A program made the translations under genes and the position numbers. Source: Psychrobacillus glaciei (GTDB taxonomy: Bacteria; Bacillota; Bacilli; Bacillales_A; Planococcaceae). Taken from it: a stretch of 64,000 bases of DNA. Below are positions 55,882 to 64,000 of the stretch, piece by piece. Each line of letters starts with the position of its first letter. Within the stretch, counting starts at the first letter, position 1. Location of the stretch: NCBI RefSeq assembly GCF_008973485.1, contig NZ_CP031223.1:3297501-3361500 (forward strand), in the 5' to 3' direction. The notes under the pieces are model-generated. The model saw nothing but the letters and a program-made list of their open reading frames with translations, did no database searches and was not told where the DNA came from.

Positions 55882-56430
55882 TTATCGATATCCTTCGCTA
55901 ATGGAAGCGTAAATATAGTGATCTTCCCACTTCCCATTTATAAATAGAAGACTACGAAGTAAGCCCTCCCGTTGAAATTCATTGTTTTCTAACACTTTTA
56001 TGGATCCAAGATTCCTTGGAGATACATAAGCCTCAATTCGATTTAACTGGACATGTTCATACCCAAATAGCTTTAAAATGTGGACGGCTTCTGTAGCAAT
56101 ACCTTTTCCTATAAATTGCTCATCTATCGAATAACCGATGAGTCCACTTGAAAAAGGCATTCTTTTTAAACTATACAGAGAAATACTACCGATCATTTGA
56201 TCAGTACCATGTGCAAACACGCCGAAACTAAATTCTCTTTTTTCACTCATTAATAATAGCGACTCTCGAATCTTTTCCCTTTGCACAACGGTTGTATAAT
56301 ACTCCTCTCGATGTAATGGTTCAAAAATAGACCAATATCTTTTGTTTTTATAAACGAGATCTGCTAGACTGGGTGCGTCTTTTACATTTAATGTCCGTAA
56401 ATAACATGTATCTCCTTCTAAATAGATCAA
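55882..56430 (-). CDS. GNAT acetyltransferase, RimJ/RimL type
   Basis: 182 aa. LRTLNVKDAPSLADLVYKNKRYW start, GSISLYSLKRMPFSSGLIGYSIDEQFIGKGIATEAVHIL (acetyl-CoA loop), LNRIEAYVSPRNLGSIKVLENNEFQREGLLR. Acetylates a protein N-terminus or small molecule; YdaF/YoaA-like. TTG start at 56430, 6 bp after the oligoendopeptidase stop, so probably in one operon with it. Confidence 0.88.
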   Translation of the reverse strand: MIYLEGDTCYLRTLNVKDAPSLADLVYKNKRYWSIFEPLHREEYYTTVVQREKIRESLLLMSEKREFSFGVFAHGTDQMIGSISLYSLKRMPFSSGLIGYSIDEQFIGKGIATEAVHILKLFGYEHVQLNRIEAYVSPRNLGSIKVLENNEFQREGLLRSLLFINGKWEDHYIYASISEGYR

Positions 56431-56436
56431 GCATCG

Positions 56437-58239
56437 TCACCCTTTTGCATTAATTAATTGTATAAACTCATTTACATCTTGAATGCAAAGGTTAATTCCT
56501 TTAATCCAAAATGCCTCTTTTGTAATATCTTCGTCAAGATGCTTCATTGCTAAATCCTCTACTGACATTACAGCAGTATCTTGAAGTAAAGCAATGTATT
56601 TCTCTTCAAAATTTGCTCCCTCATTAATTGCTTTTGCGTAAATACTTAATGAAAATAAGTAACCAAAAGTATATGGGAAATTATAAAACGGTACCCCTGT
56701 AATATAAAAATGTAGTTTAGAGGCCCAGAAATGTGGATGAGTCGTTTCGAGTGCATTTCCATAAGCCTCTTTTTGAGCAGTTTCCATTAATTCATTTAAT
56801 TTTGTTGCAGAAACTATTCCATTTTTACGTTCCTCATAAAATCTTGTTTCAAACAAGAAACGAGCATGAATGTTCATAAAGAACGCAACACTTCGTTGAA
56901 TTTTATCTTCTAATAAAGCAATCTTTTCATCATCTGTTTTTGCTTCTTTTACAGCTGCATCCGCTACGATCATTTCCGCAAAAGTTGAGGCTGTTTCAGC
57001 AACACCCATAGCGTATTGGCGATTCATCCAATGAACCGGTTTTAAAGCATATGAATGAAAGGCATGTCCTAATTCATGTGCTAACGTAGAAACATTTGAC
57101 ATCGTTCCACTATATGTCATGAAAATACGAGATTCCTCCGAAACTGGCATTCCTGTACAAAAACCACCTGGACGTTTGTTTGGGCGATCTTCTGCTTCAA
57201 TCCACCCTTTCTCAAATGCATTTCTAGTGAAAGCTTCTAACTTCGGACCAAATTCTTTAAAATGCTTAAGGATAAACTCCGCACCTGTTTGATAATCCAT
57301 TTTTTCTGTTGAAGCACTTACTGGTGCATCTAAATCATACCAATGCATTCCTTTTTCCCCTAGCATTGTCGACTTTACGTTTAAATATTCGACAAAAGGA
57401 GCTTTATTTTTAGAAATTGCACCCCACATTGCATCCAATGTTTCTTGTTTCATTCGATTGATATCAAGAGGTTCTTGTAACACAGATTCCCAGCCTCTTT
57501 TTTCATATACAGCTAATCGGAAACCAGCTAGATGATTTAATGTTTTTGCAAAGAACTCTTCTTTGTCAGTCCAAGCAGTTTCTAATGCTTCAAAAGCTTC
57601 TTTTCGAGTTGCAGCGTTTTCGTGGGAACTTAAATTATTTGCTTGCCCTACGGAAAGTTCTTTTTCTACCCCATCTACTTTTACTTTCACTCGAATGTCT
57701 CCTACTAATAAATCATAAAGTTGACCCCACGCATGATAACCATCTACTCCAAGTGTTGTAATCATGTCTTCTTCTTTTTCAGAGAGCATCTTTTTCGCTT
57801 CATCTCTCCACTCATTAAGAACAAATGTATACTCCGATAGTTCCTTGGATTCCATTAATCCATTCCAAACTGTTTCCTCTGTCTTACTTAAAACTTGCTG
57901 GATAACAAGCATCAAAGAAGAGAACTTTGCATATATACTTCCCATTTCTCCTTCTAAAAGTGCTGCATGTTTATCTGTTGTGTCTTGCGCTTGGTAACAA
58001 CCAATTACCGCTCCTGCTTCTGATAAATTAGTTGCAATATCTTTTAATTCGTTAATAATATTTTCTAATTTCTGCGCATCTTCGCTTGAATTTGGAGCAA
58101 CAAAGCTTTTTAATTTTTCTTCAAATACCTTCAGCTTTTCCTTCACTTCATCTAAATGTATCCGTAAATCATTTGAGACACTTCCACCTTTAAAAAATGA
58201 ATCTAGATCCCACGTAATTGGATATAACTTTTCTGCCAT
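56437..58239 (-). CDS. pepF: M3 family oligoendopeptidase F (PepF type)
   Basis: 600 aa zinc oligopeptidase. Zinc site HELGH near residue 386 (TLAHELGHAFHSYAL), followed by the third ligand region VAETASTFAEMIV; N-terminal ITWDLDSFFKGG and C-terminal PFYNFPYTFGYLFSLSIYA are PepF-type. Cuts peptides of ~7-20 residues in the cytosol, working after peptide import. ATG at 58239 follows GGGGGAAAA. Confidence 0.93.
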   Translation of the reverse strand: MAEKLYPITWDLDSFFKGGSVSNDLRIHLDEVKEKLKVFEEKLKSFVAPNSSEDAQKLENIINELKDIATNLSEAGAVIGCYQAQDTTDKHAALLEGEMGSIYAKFSSLMLVIQQVLSKTEETVWNGLMESKELSEYTFVLNEWRDEAKKMLSEKEEDMITTLGVDGYHAWGQLYDLLVGDIRVKVKVDGVEKELSVGQANNLSSHENAATRKEAFEALETAWTDKEEFFAKTLNHLAGFRLAVYEKRGWESVLQEPLDINRMKQETLDAMWGAISKNKAPFVEYLNVKSTMLGEKGMHWYDLDAPVSASTEKMDYQTGAEFILKHFKEFGPKLEAFTRNAFEKGWIEAEDRPNKRPGGFCTGMPVSEESRIFMTYSGTMSNVSTLAHELGHAFHSYALKPVHWMNRQYAMGVAETASTFAEMIVADAAVKEAKTDDEKIALLEDKIQRSVAFFMNIHARFLFETRFYEERKNGIVSATKLNELMETAQKEAYGNALETTHPHFWASKLHFYITGVPFYNFPYTFGYLFSLSIYAKAINEGANFEEKYIALLQDTAVMSVEDLAMKHLDEDITKEAFWIKGINLCIQDVNEFIQLINAKG

Positions 58240-58387
58240 TACTTTTCCCCCTAAAATTCATACTAGTTCGAATTATATTATACCATGTTTTGTTATTCGA
58301 TTATTCCGCTTTTGCCATGAAACATTCACAAATCAGTTGTTCGTAATAATAATTGAAAGGTATACTAGAAGGATAGGAGGGATACGT

Positions 58388-59116
58388 ATGTTTAGAATAA
58401 TCCTTTTAATTATAAGCTTGATCTCTACCGTTACGATAAATATACTTGCAAATACACTGCCATTAAATCATCATACAACTAGAGAAATAGCCAATAGGCT
58501 TCCAGCTTTATTTACTCCTGCAAGCTTCGTTTCCCTTATCTGGTTTGCCATTTATTTTTTATTAGCGTGTTGGATATGGAACATAATACAAGAATATAAA
58601 CGAGGAGAAACGGTGTCTGCAAAACGAGTCGTATTATTCGTGTGTAGTTCCATCCTAAACATTCTTTGGATTTATTTTTGGCATTATGAATTATTTTTAT
58701 TTTCGTTACTCGATCTGTTCGCGTTAATAGGAATCTTATTTTTACTATATAATACGTACTCGACTACGGAACTATCTTGGATGGTGAGGCTACCTATCTC
58801 CATTTATCTAGGATGGATATTCGTTGATACATTTGTAAATATCGATTACTATCTTACTTTCATTGAATTTAGTGGTTTGGGAATAACAAAATCGCTTTGG
58901 TCAGTTATTTTTCTAACAGTAGTTACTGCAATTGCTCTGCATATTCGATTCCATTATAATGATCCCGTTATCGTACTTGTCTTCATTTGGTCCTTTATCG
59001 GTATAGCTGTTCACCATTTGTTGGACGAATTATTAATCACCGCTGCTTCTATGTTCTTAAGTTGTGTCCTTATTGCAGGAATCTTTTTCATAAAAAAAAT
59101 GCCTCGGAAAATTTAA
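58388..59116 (+). CDS. TspO/MBR-like tryptophan-rich membrane protein
   Basis: 242 aa, seven or so TM segments. LPLNHHTTREIANRLPALFTPASFVSLIWFAIYFLLACWIWNII corresponds to the TspO-related group; WIYFWHYELFLFSLLDLFAL and PISIYLGWIFVDTFVNIDYYLT continue it. Longer than TspO (~160 aa), so it belongs to the larger relatives of unknown function. Start at the ATG 58388 with GGAGGGA; in-frame codons upstream lack support. Its stop codon lies inside the terminator. Confidence 0.75.
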   Translation: MFRIILLIISLISTVTINILANTLPLNHHTTREIANRLPALFTPASFVSLIWFAIYFLLACWIWNIIQEYKRGETVSAKRVVLFVCSSILNILWIYFWHYELFLFSLLDLFALIGILFLLYNTYSTTELSWMVRLPISIYLGWIFVDTFVNIDYYLTFIEFSGLGITKSLWSVIFLTVVTAIALHIRFHYNDPVIVLVFIWSFIGIAVHHLLDELLITAASMFLSCVLIAGIFFIKKMPRKI

Positions 59117-59133
59117 TTTCCAAGGCATTTTTT
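59095..59133 (+). terminator. Terminator overlapping the TspO-like gene end
   Basis: 16-bp stem (59095-59110 with 59117-59132, one mismatch) with TTTTTT; includes the last codons and stop. Confidence 0.85.
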
Positions 59134-59135
59134 CT

Positions 59136-60701
<1,566 letters not shown>

Positions 60702-60723
60702 TGTAATCCCCTTTTTTGACCAC

Positions 60724-60756
60724 AAAAAAACGACACTGGGATAGACCCAGACATCG
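60724..60756 (-). terminator. Riboswitch-controlled terminator of thiT
   Basis: Minus strand CGATGTCTGGG-TCTAT-CCCAGTGTCG followed by TTTTTTT, directly after the TPP aptamer and 23 bp before the thiT start codon. Confidence 0.88.
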
Positions 60757-60775
60757 CGCGATTGTCAGTTTCCAT

Positions 60776-60850
60776 CCACATCCCTACGCAAGCATTAACT
60801 TACAGGTTCGAAGGGTACTATCTCAGCCGCGTAAGCGACGCCCCTTGTGG
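60776..60850 (-). promoter_or_regulatory. TPP riboswitch (THI element)
   Basis: Minus strand: CCACAAGGGG opens P1, CGGCTGAGATAGTACCC carries the CTGAGA thiamine motif (60821-60826), TTCGAACCTG, GTTAATGCTTGCGTAGGGA and TGTGG closes P1. All THI-box elements are in order. With the terminator at 60724 it should switch off thiT when TPP is plentiful. Confidence 0.95.
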
Positions 60851-60961
60851 TTATGAATTATTTAGTTCGAATTCATTGTATCCCAATAAAATAAGTAATG
60901 CAACCCTACGTTTTTCATTGTTATACTAATAGAAATATTATATGAAAAGGGGACAACGAGT

Positions 60962-62029
60962 ATGATTGAGTTATTAAAAGACTTAATTCGCATAAAAAGT
61001 GATGATGTAGAGGGAGCTAATTTAGCATTATTATTTTGCAAAACTTGGTTAGAAGATCGAGATATCGCCACGACAATATTGGAAAACGACTCTAAGCTAA
61101 TGCTTGTTGCGGAAATAGGAAGTGGCGAAGAGTGTATCATATGGAATGGCCATGTAGATGTTGTGCCTGGAAATGCAGAACAATTTAATCCATATGTAGA
61201 AGGTGACAAATTATTTGGGCGGGGATCAGCTGATATGAAAGCTGGAGTTGCTGCTATGATGCAAGCTTTCTACGAACTCTCTTTAATTCCACAGAAATTA
61301 ACGAAAAGAATCCAACTTCATATTGTGACCGATGAAGAAACAGATGGAGATACATCCAAATATTTAGTGGACCAAGGGTTTAACGGAGATTTCATCATTT
61401 GCGGAGAGCCAACTCATTTACATATCGGTCTTCAAGCAAAAGGAATTATTCAGTTGGATGTAACACTGAAGGGCAAATCCAGTCATGGCAGCCGCCCTTG
61501 GGAAGGGGTAAATGCGATTGAACAAGCTTTTGCATTCGACAAAGAAATGCGAAAACTACCTTTTTTAACCGCAAGTAACAAGTTCTATGATTATCCCTCA
61601 CTAAATTTGGCGAAAATACATGCAGGAGACAGATACAATATTGTTCCGGACGAATGTCTCGTGAGTTATGATATTCGATTTGTTCCAGGACAAAACGACC
61701 AAGAAATTTTAACAATGATTAAGAATGTTGCTCATATACATTTCCCAGGAAGTGAAGTAATTGTTCATGCTTGTGAACCAGCAGTGACTACAGAAGAAAA
61801 TAATTCACACGTTCTTAAGCTTCAACAAGTTACAACAAAATGGACGAATTCTATTACTAACTTATTCGGCCAACATGGTTCCGCAGATACTCGTTTCTAT
61901 GCAAAAAATGGAGCGGGAGCTATTGAGTTTGGCCCTTCTGGAGCGGATTGGCATGGTGAAAAAGAATATGTCTCCATTTCATCCGTAGAAAAATATAAAA
62001 ATATTTTAGTCTCTTTTATTATTGATTGA
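60962..62029 (+). CDS. M20 family metallopeptidase/deacylase (ArgE/DapE-like)
   Basis: 355 aa. Dizinc site: NGHVDVVPG (first His-Asp), GRGSADMKAG (bridging Asp), DEETDGDTSKYL (catalytic Glu pair), ICGEPTHL, and GQHGSADTRFYA, GPSGADWHGEKEYVS for the final His. A dimerisation domain spans ~165-275 (KGKSSHGSRPWEGVNAIEQA). Hydrolyses an N-acyl or peptide amide; ArgE, DapE or acetylornithine-type identity is not decidable. ATG at 60962 with AAAAGGGG. Confidence 0.88.
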   Translation: MIELLKDLIRIKSDDVEGANLALLFCKTWLEDRDIATTILENDSKLMLVAEIGSGEECIIWNGHVDVVPGNAEQFNPYVEGDKLFGRGSADMKAGVAAMMQAFYELSLIPQKLTKRIQLHIVTDEETDGDTSKYLVDQGFNGDFIICGEPTHLHIGLQAKGIIQLDVTLKGKSSHGSRPWEGVNAIEQAFAFDKEMRKLPFLTASNKFYDYPSLNLAKIHAGDRYNIVPDECLVSYDIRFVPGQNDQEILTMIKNVAHIHFPGSEVIVHACEPAVTTEENNSHVLKLQQVTTKWTNSITNLFGQHGSADTRFYAKNGAGAIEFGPSGADWHGEKEYVSISSVEKYKNILVSFIID

Positions 62030-62107
62030 AGTGAAATATCACGTCTGTTAATTAGCCAATTTTCCACAATAACATACGTGAATTAACTAAAGTTAACCAA
62101 CAAATTA

Positions 62108-62335
62108 TATTGTAGAAAAAATGCGTCGTAAGAAAGTTGCCGTTGGGATTTCCGCTGCAGGGCGGACGCTTTCCACCGGGTGAGCGATGAGCCTTCACCG
62201 CCGCAACGCGTTCGTTGTGAAGTCTCATTTGCCCACAGAGGGTCGAAGGCTAGAAGCGCCACATCGTGTGGCAACACCTTCGTGACCAACATCCTGTTGG
62301 CCTCCGGTAGGAGTCGCCGCCCTTTCGCTCCACCC
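62108..62335 (-). repeat. GC-rich interspersed repeat family B, with hairpin module (inverted)
   Basis: Read on the minus strand it follows 18109-18298: GGCGACTCC, CGGAGGCCAACAGGATGTTGG, GTTGCCACACGATGTGGCG, CTCATCGCTCACCC, GCGGAAATCC. The hairpin module is at about 62236-62305. Open frames across it are spurious. Confidence 0.75.
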
Positions 62336-62589
62336 CAGAAGAAACTTATTAACTATTCAGTAGTATTGCGCAAAGTTATCCACTCTACTAATCCGGATAT
62401 TATCACCTAATAAATAATGCGCAACATACGAAATATTTTCAATGGGGACTTATAATTTAATGCAAAGTTAAGGCTTTATTAAGAGAAAGTAGTCGCATTC
62501 ACCCCGTGATTTGACTCATCCATCCATTTGTTGGATTTCACTTTAGATAATATAGTTAAGATTAAAAAGTGAATAGTGACACTGAATAG

Positions 62590-62757
62590 TTAGCAAATAT
62601 GCTGGATTGCAGCGGCAGGCGGCGACTCCGAAGGGATCAGGGAGACAGATGAGACAGCACAAACGGCGCGCACGCGACGGTGCTGGCTCATCGCTCCCCC
62701 CTCGGAAAGCGTCCGCCTAGAGCGGAAATCCCGGTGGCGGTCACTAAGACGCATTAT
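62590..62757 (+). repeat. GC-rich interspersed repeat family B, without the module
   Basis: GGCGGCGACTCCGAAGGG, then directly GAGACAGATGAGACAGCAC, GGCTCATCGCTCCCCCCTCGG, CGTCCGCCTAGAGCGGAAATCC. The ~70-bp double-hairpin module is absent. Rest of the 919-bp gap 62030-62948 shows nothing else. Confidence 0.7.
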
Positions 62758-62948
62758 TTCTAAAGTGTCCAAAGTAAACCAAAACGTGTAAATTCAAATG
62801 GATTCTATGATTTTTTTCAAAATGTAAGAAAGTGGTTAATCAACAGACATGGTGAAATATAAGAGATTCGAGTAGAGTCAACTACTAAATTGGTCCCTGC
62901 GCAACACTCAATTGTTGTTAATCCATAATCAGAGAGGAGAAAACTCCA

Positions 62949-63281
62949 ATGGAAAATAATAAACTTTTATCAGCGTTATCCTATTTTAGTGTGTTATTTG
63001 CGCCATTAATACTGCCAATTATCGTATTCTTTATTACGCATGATACGAAAGTGAAGCAGCACGCAAAACGTTCGCTTATTTCACATTTAATCCCTATTAT
63101 TTTTATGATTATTTTATTTATCGTTATCTATTCCAGTGTATTTTCTATGTCTTATAGTTCTTTTAATCAACCTTCCTTCTTTATGACTTCAGGACCCTTA
63201 TTACTTGTATTCTTATATTTAATTATTTATATCATTACTCTTATTTGGAATATTATTCAAGGTGTCAAAGTGTTGAGATAA
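62949..63281 (+). CDS. DUF4870-like small membrane protein
   Basis: 110 aa with three TM helices. LSALSYFSVLFAPLILPIIVFFI, then VKQHAKRSLISHLIPIIFMII (the VRxHAKxAL pattern) and a third helix near the C-terminus IWNIIQGVKVLR; this is the DUF4870/Tic20-like layout. Function unknown. ATG at 62949 with GAGAGGAG upstream. No partner gene visible. Confidence 0.8.
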   Translation: MENNKLLSALSYFSVLFAPLILPIIVFFITHDTKVKQHAKRSLISHLIPIIFMIILFIVIYSSVFSMSYSSFNQPSFFMTSGPLLLVFLYLIIYIITLIWNIIQGVKVLR

Positions 63282-63345
63282 TGTTTATATTACTGTAAAG
63301 ATGGGAATCTAATAATACAGTATAGAATCATTAGGAGCGATAATA

Positions 63346-63444
63346 ATGAGGGTAAAAAACTTAGTTAAAACTGCGATAAAATGGGCGCCAATAGTCTATC
63401 CAATCGTACGCAAAATTATGAAATCCAGAAAAACTGTCAAATAA
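63346..63444 (+). CDS. 32-aa cationic amphipathic peptide
   Basis: Begins [20 protein letters not shown], then a Lys/Arg-rich end ([12 protein letters not shown]); about 10 basic and no acidic residues. AGGAGCG lies upstream of the ATG and a strong terminator directly follows the stop, so it is a compact transcription unit 64 bp after the DUF4870-like gene. Could be a small membrane-active peptide (regulatory, toxin-like or structural); I do not recognise the family and claim no function. Confidence 0.6.
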   Translation: MRVKNLVKTAIKWAPIVYPIVRKIMKSRKTVK

Positions 63445-63480
63445 AAAAATCTGTTCCCAGTGGATTGGGAACAGATTTTT
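63445..63480. terminator. Bidirectional terminator
   Basis: 15-bp perfect stem AAAAATCTGTTCCCA/TGGGAACAGATTTTT; serves the small peptide gene and the SGNH hydrolase. Confidence 0.92.
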
Positions 63481-64000
63481 CTATATATAAGGTTTTAATT
63501 TTGTCAAAGACAAATATTGATCGAAACCTTGGATTCTTGAAACAGGTTTTTTAACAGATTCTTTTTGTTTTTCGAGAATTTGTTCAAAAGTCAAAGGATT
63601 TGGAGCTGGTAGTTCATTTTTATTTACCTGTAAACGTTCATTATACTGTTTTAAAAAAGCATTCGCCATCAACCGGTAGCCTTCCATTGTAGGATGCACA
63701 TCCGAGGAATTCGGTAATAATTCTTTTTCATGGCCCTTGAAGGCCTCTTCCACATCTACAAAAGTTGCTCCATTTGCATTGGCTTCGGTCTTTAAAATAG
63801 TATTCATTGTATTTAACTCTTTCTTGATGCCTTCCTTTTGTGCATCATGTACATGCGGATAGGCAAAATAATAGCCCATTACAACTATTTTTGCTTTCGG
63901 TGTAATTGCTTGAACTTCTTGAATAATATCATCAATATTTTTGCGCACATTGTTTAGCGCATAATCTACTTGAACTTGCTTGTATGCAACTGTCCCCTTT
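63481..64000 (-). CDS. SGNH/GDSL hydrolase, C-terminal part (N-terminus beyond window)
   Basis: The open frame continues to the window edge (KGTVAYKQVQVDYALNNVRKN...), so the gene starts to the right. Visible are IVVMGYYFAYPHVHDAQ, NTMNTILKTEANANGATFVDVEEAF and the catalytic Asp-His block SSDVHPTMEGYRLMANAFL. The family includes lipases/esterases and YpmR-like exported proteins; the Ser nucleophile block is outside. Ends PVSRIQGFDQYLSLTKLKPYI. Confidence 0.82.
   Translation of the reverse strand, partial: KGTVAYKQVQVDYALNNVRKNIDDIIQEVQAITPKAKIVVMGYYFAYPHVHDAQKEGIKKELNTMNTILKTEANANGATFVDVEEAFKGHEKELLPNSSDVHPTMEGYRLMANAFLKQYNERLQVNKNELPAPNPLTFEQILEKQKESVKKPVSRIQGFDQYLSLTKLKPYI

Noticed and set aside
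62083-62772. ORFs of 60-76 codons
   Set aside because: Produced by the high GC content of family B repeats; no ribosome sites and no conserved frame between copies.

Overview
The window is about 64 kb of low-GC Gram-positive chromosome. AGGAGG-type ribosome binding sites, many Rho-independent terminators, a gamma-type spore protein (sspE), the spore-cortex deacetylase pdaA, motAB and mreBH point to a motile, rod-shaped, endospore-forming member of the Bacillales. My best guess is Planococcaceae/Caryophanaceae (Psychrobacillus-like); this is inferred from gene content, not from a marker gene. From memory, most core genes match one B. subtilis neighbourhood (yfj/yfk/yfl to yfh/yga: pdaA, yflT, yfkK, yfkH, mapB, yfhF, recX, yfhH, yfhJ, yfhP, mutY, fabL, sspE, ygaC, ygaD, ygaE, gsaB, ygaF, perR).

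Layout. 0-4.3 kb: peroxide regulator perR (cut by the window edge) with its own PerR box, a 2-hydroxyacid dehydrogenase, peroxiredoxin bcp, and divergent hemL-ygaE. 4.8-14.5 kb: a lipoprotein, an appDFABC-type oligopeptide importer, ABC exporter ygaD, ygaC and sspE. 14.5-23.7 kb: fabL-mutY, yfhP, yfhJ-yfhH-recX, yfhF, pdaA, a 23S rRNA methyltransferase and a sigma-B stress protein. 23.9-31.4 kb: an accessory stretch of unrelated single genes, nearly all on the minus strand (GNATs, S12 serine hydrolase, epimerase, VanZ, small membrane proteins), separated by related inverted-repeat elements and containing several broken genes. 31.5-37.6 kb: an MFS exporter behind a leader-peptide/terminator region, an SE1561-type small protein, an 82-bp tandem repeat array, class I fumarase, and a P1B-4 metal ATPase (pfeT/zosA type) with a PerR box over its promoter. 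37.7-42.8 kb: a second accessory stretch (HAD phosphatases, P-loop kinase, S12 hydrolase) ending in a group II intron that sits directly behind a terminator. 42.9-64 kb: yihY-family gene, a YtxH-like gene with a sigma-B promoter, AGCS symporter, yfkK, psuGK, motAB with a sigma-D promoter, two M29 aminopeptidases, mreBH, carbonic anhydrase, oligoendopeptidase, TspO-like protein, and TPP-riboswitch-controlled thiT followed by mapB, then an M20 peptidase, small membrane and cationic peptides, and the end of an SGNH hydrolase.

How parts work together. PerR, Bcp and the PerR-box ATPase form a peroxide/iron defence; the Fe-S class I fumarase lies next to the ATPase. AppDFABC, two M29 aminopeptidases and PepF cover peptide uptake and breakdown. 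PsuK and PsuG recycle pseudouridine. Alternative-sigma promoter matches (sigma-G for sspE and pdaA, sigma-B for two stress genes, sigma-D for motA) agree with the gene functions.

Between genes there are at least three interspersed repeat families. One is about 305 bp and carries a terminator hairpin whose 17-bp stem differs between copies with every change compensated. Most worth checking: the MFS leader/attenuator, the covarying terminator repeat, the repeat-separated accessory array and the nested tandem repeat at 33.4-33.8 kb. All similarity statements come from recognising motifs by eye; no database search was run.
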